Below, piece after piece: positions 63,905 through 64,000 of a stretch of DNA of 64,000 bases. A model generated the notes under the pieces. That model was not told the DNA's origin and did not search any database. It saw only the letters and a program-made list of their open reading frames with translations. The stretch is from Proteles cristata cristata (Eukaryota; Chordata; Mammalia; Carnivora; Hyaenidae), in assembly GCA_017311185.1 (NCBI GenBank), contig JAESUZ010004534.1, forward strand, positions 1,488,001 through 1,552,000, in the 5' to 3' direction. Both the position numbers and the translations under genes were made by a program. The first letter of the stretch is position 1; the number at the start of each line of letters is the position of its first letter.

Positions 63905-64000
63905 ATTTTTTTAATAGCTATCAAGGTATAATTTGCATACCATAAGATTCACCCACTGTTACGTGTACAATGAATGGGTTGATATTTAATATAGAGGTTT
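63905..64000 (-). mobile_element. L1 3' end, running off the window
   Basis: TCAAGGTATAATTTGCATAC, CATAAGATTCACCCACTG and GTGTACAATGAATGGGTTGA match the extreme 3' end of an ancient L1M in reverse. The element continues past the last base. Confidence 0.8.

Overview
This window reads as intergenic or deep intronic DNA from a carnivore, most probably a feliform (cat-like) mammal. The diagnosis rests on about 51 copies of the tRNA-Lys-derived CAN-SINE (SINEC), recognised by the head GCCTGGGTGGCTCAGTCGG, a B-box-like GGGTTCGAGCCCC, a CT-rich linker and an A-rich tail. Their consensus is of the feliform type (SINEC_Fc-like) from memory. Older layers are MIR, L2, MER5A and MER20-type hAT elements, a MaLR LTR and many 3'-UTR pieces of ancient L1. 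One 5'-truncated L1 of carnivore type lies near the right end. I found no protein-coding exon I can support and no tRNA, rRNA, CRISPR array or bacterial feature. The open reading frames are chance or repeat-derived.

Layout. 1-32 kb is a retroelement-dense accessory region: a ~2.1 kb L2 relic holding a MER5A that itself holds a MaLR LTR (4.1-6.2 kb), tandem and nested SINE blocks (8.5-9.1, 22.2-23.1 kb), L1 fragments, and a MER5A split by an L1 piece and a SINE (12.4-12.9 kb). At 31.3-31.65 kb a SINE tail has grown into a ~190 bp GGAA/GAAA microsatellite. 32.2-37.7 kb has no SINE and contains an AT-rich, complex, repeat-free block (33.64-34.33 kb) that looks like a conserved noncoding element. 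37.7-41.2 kb is again SINE-rich.

41.2-55.06 kb is a SINE desert of nearly 14 kb. In its middle is a strong CpG island (46.80-47.55 kb) with GC boxes, a YY1-like motif and an ideal TCF/LEF site, followed by AT-rich, homeobox-motif-like unique DNA. This is the part of the window most likely to be functional, perhaps a promoter of a developmental gene or lncRNA with nearby enhancers, but conservation cannot be tested from the sequence alone. 55.06-64 kb returns to SINE density with several informative nested insertions, a perfect G-quadruplex motif (58.82 kb), an L1 insertion with the architecture of a 3' transduction (61.96-62.52 kb), and an old L1 running off the right edge.

At least nine SINEs belong to one CpG-rich, little-decayed subfamily, most with long target-site duplications, and probably mark the most recent wave of retrotransposition. 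Repeat family names come from recall of consensus sequences, not from a database search; edges are approximate to about 5-15 bases unless a target-site duplication (TSD) is given.
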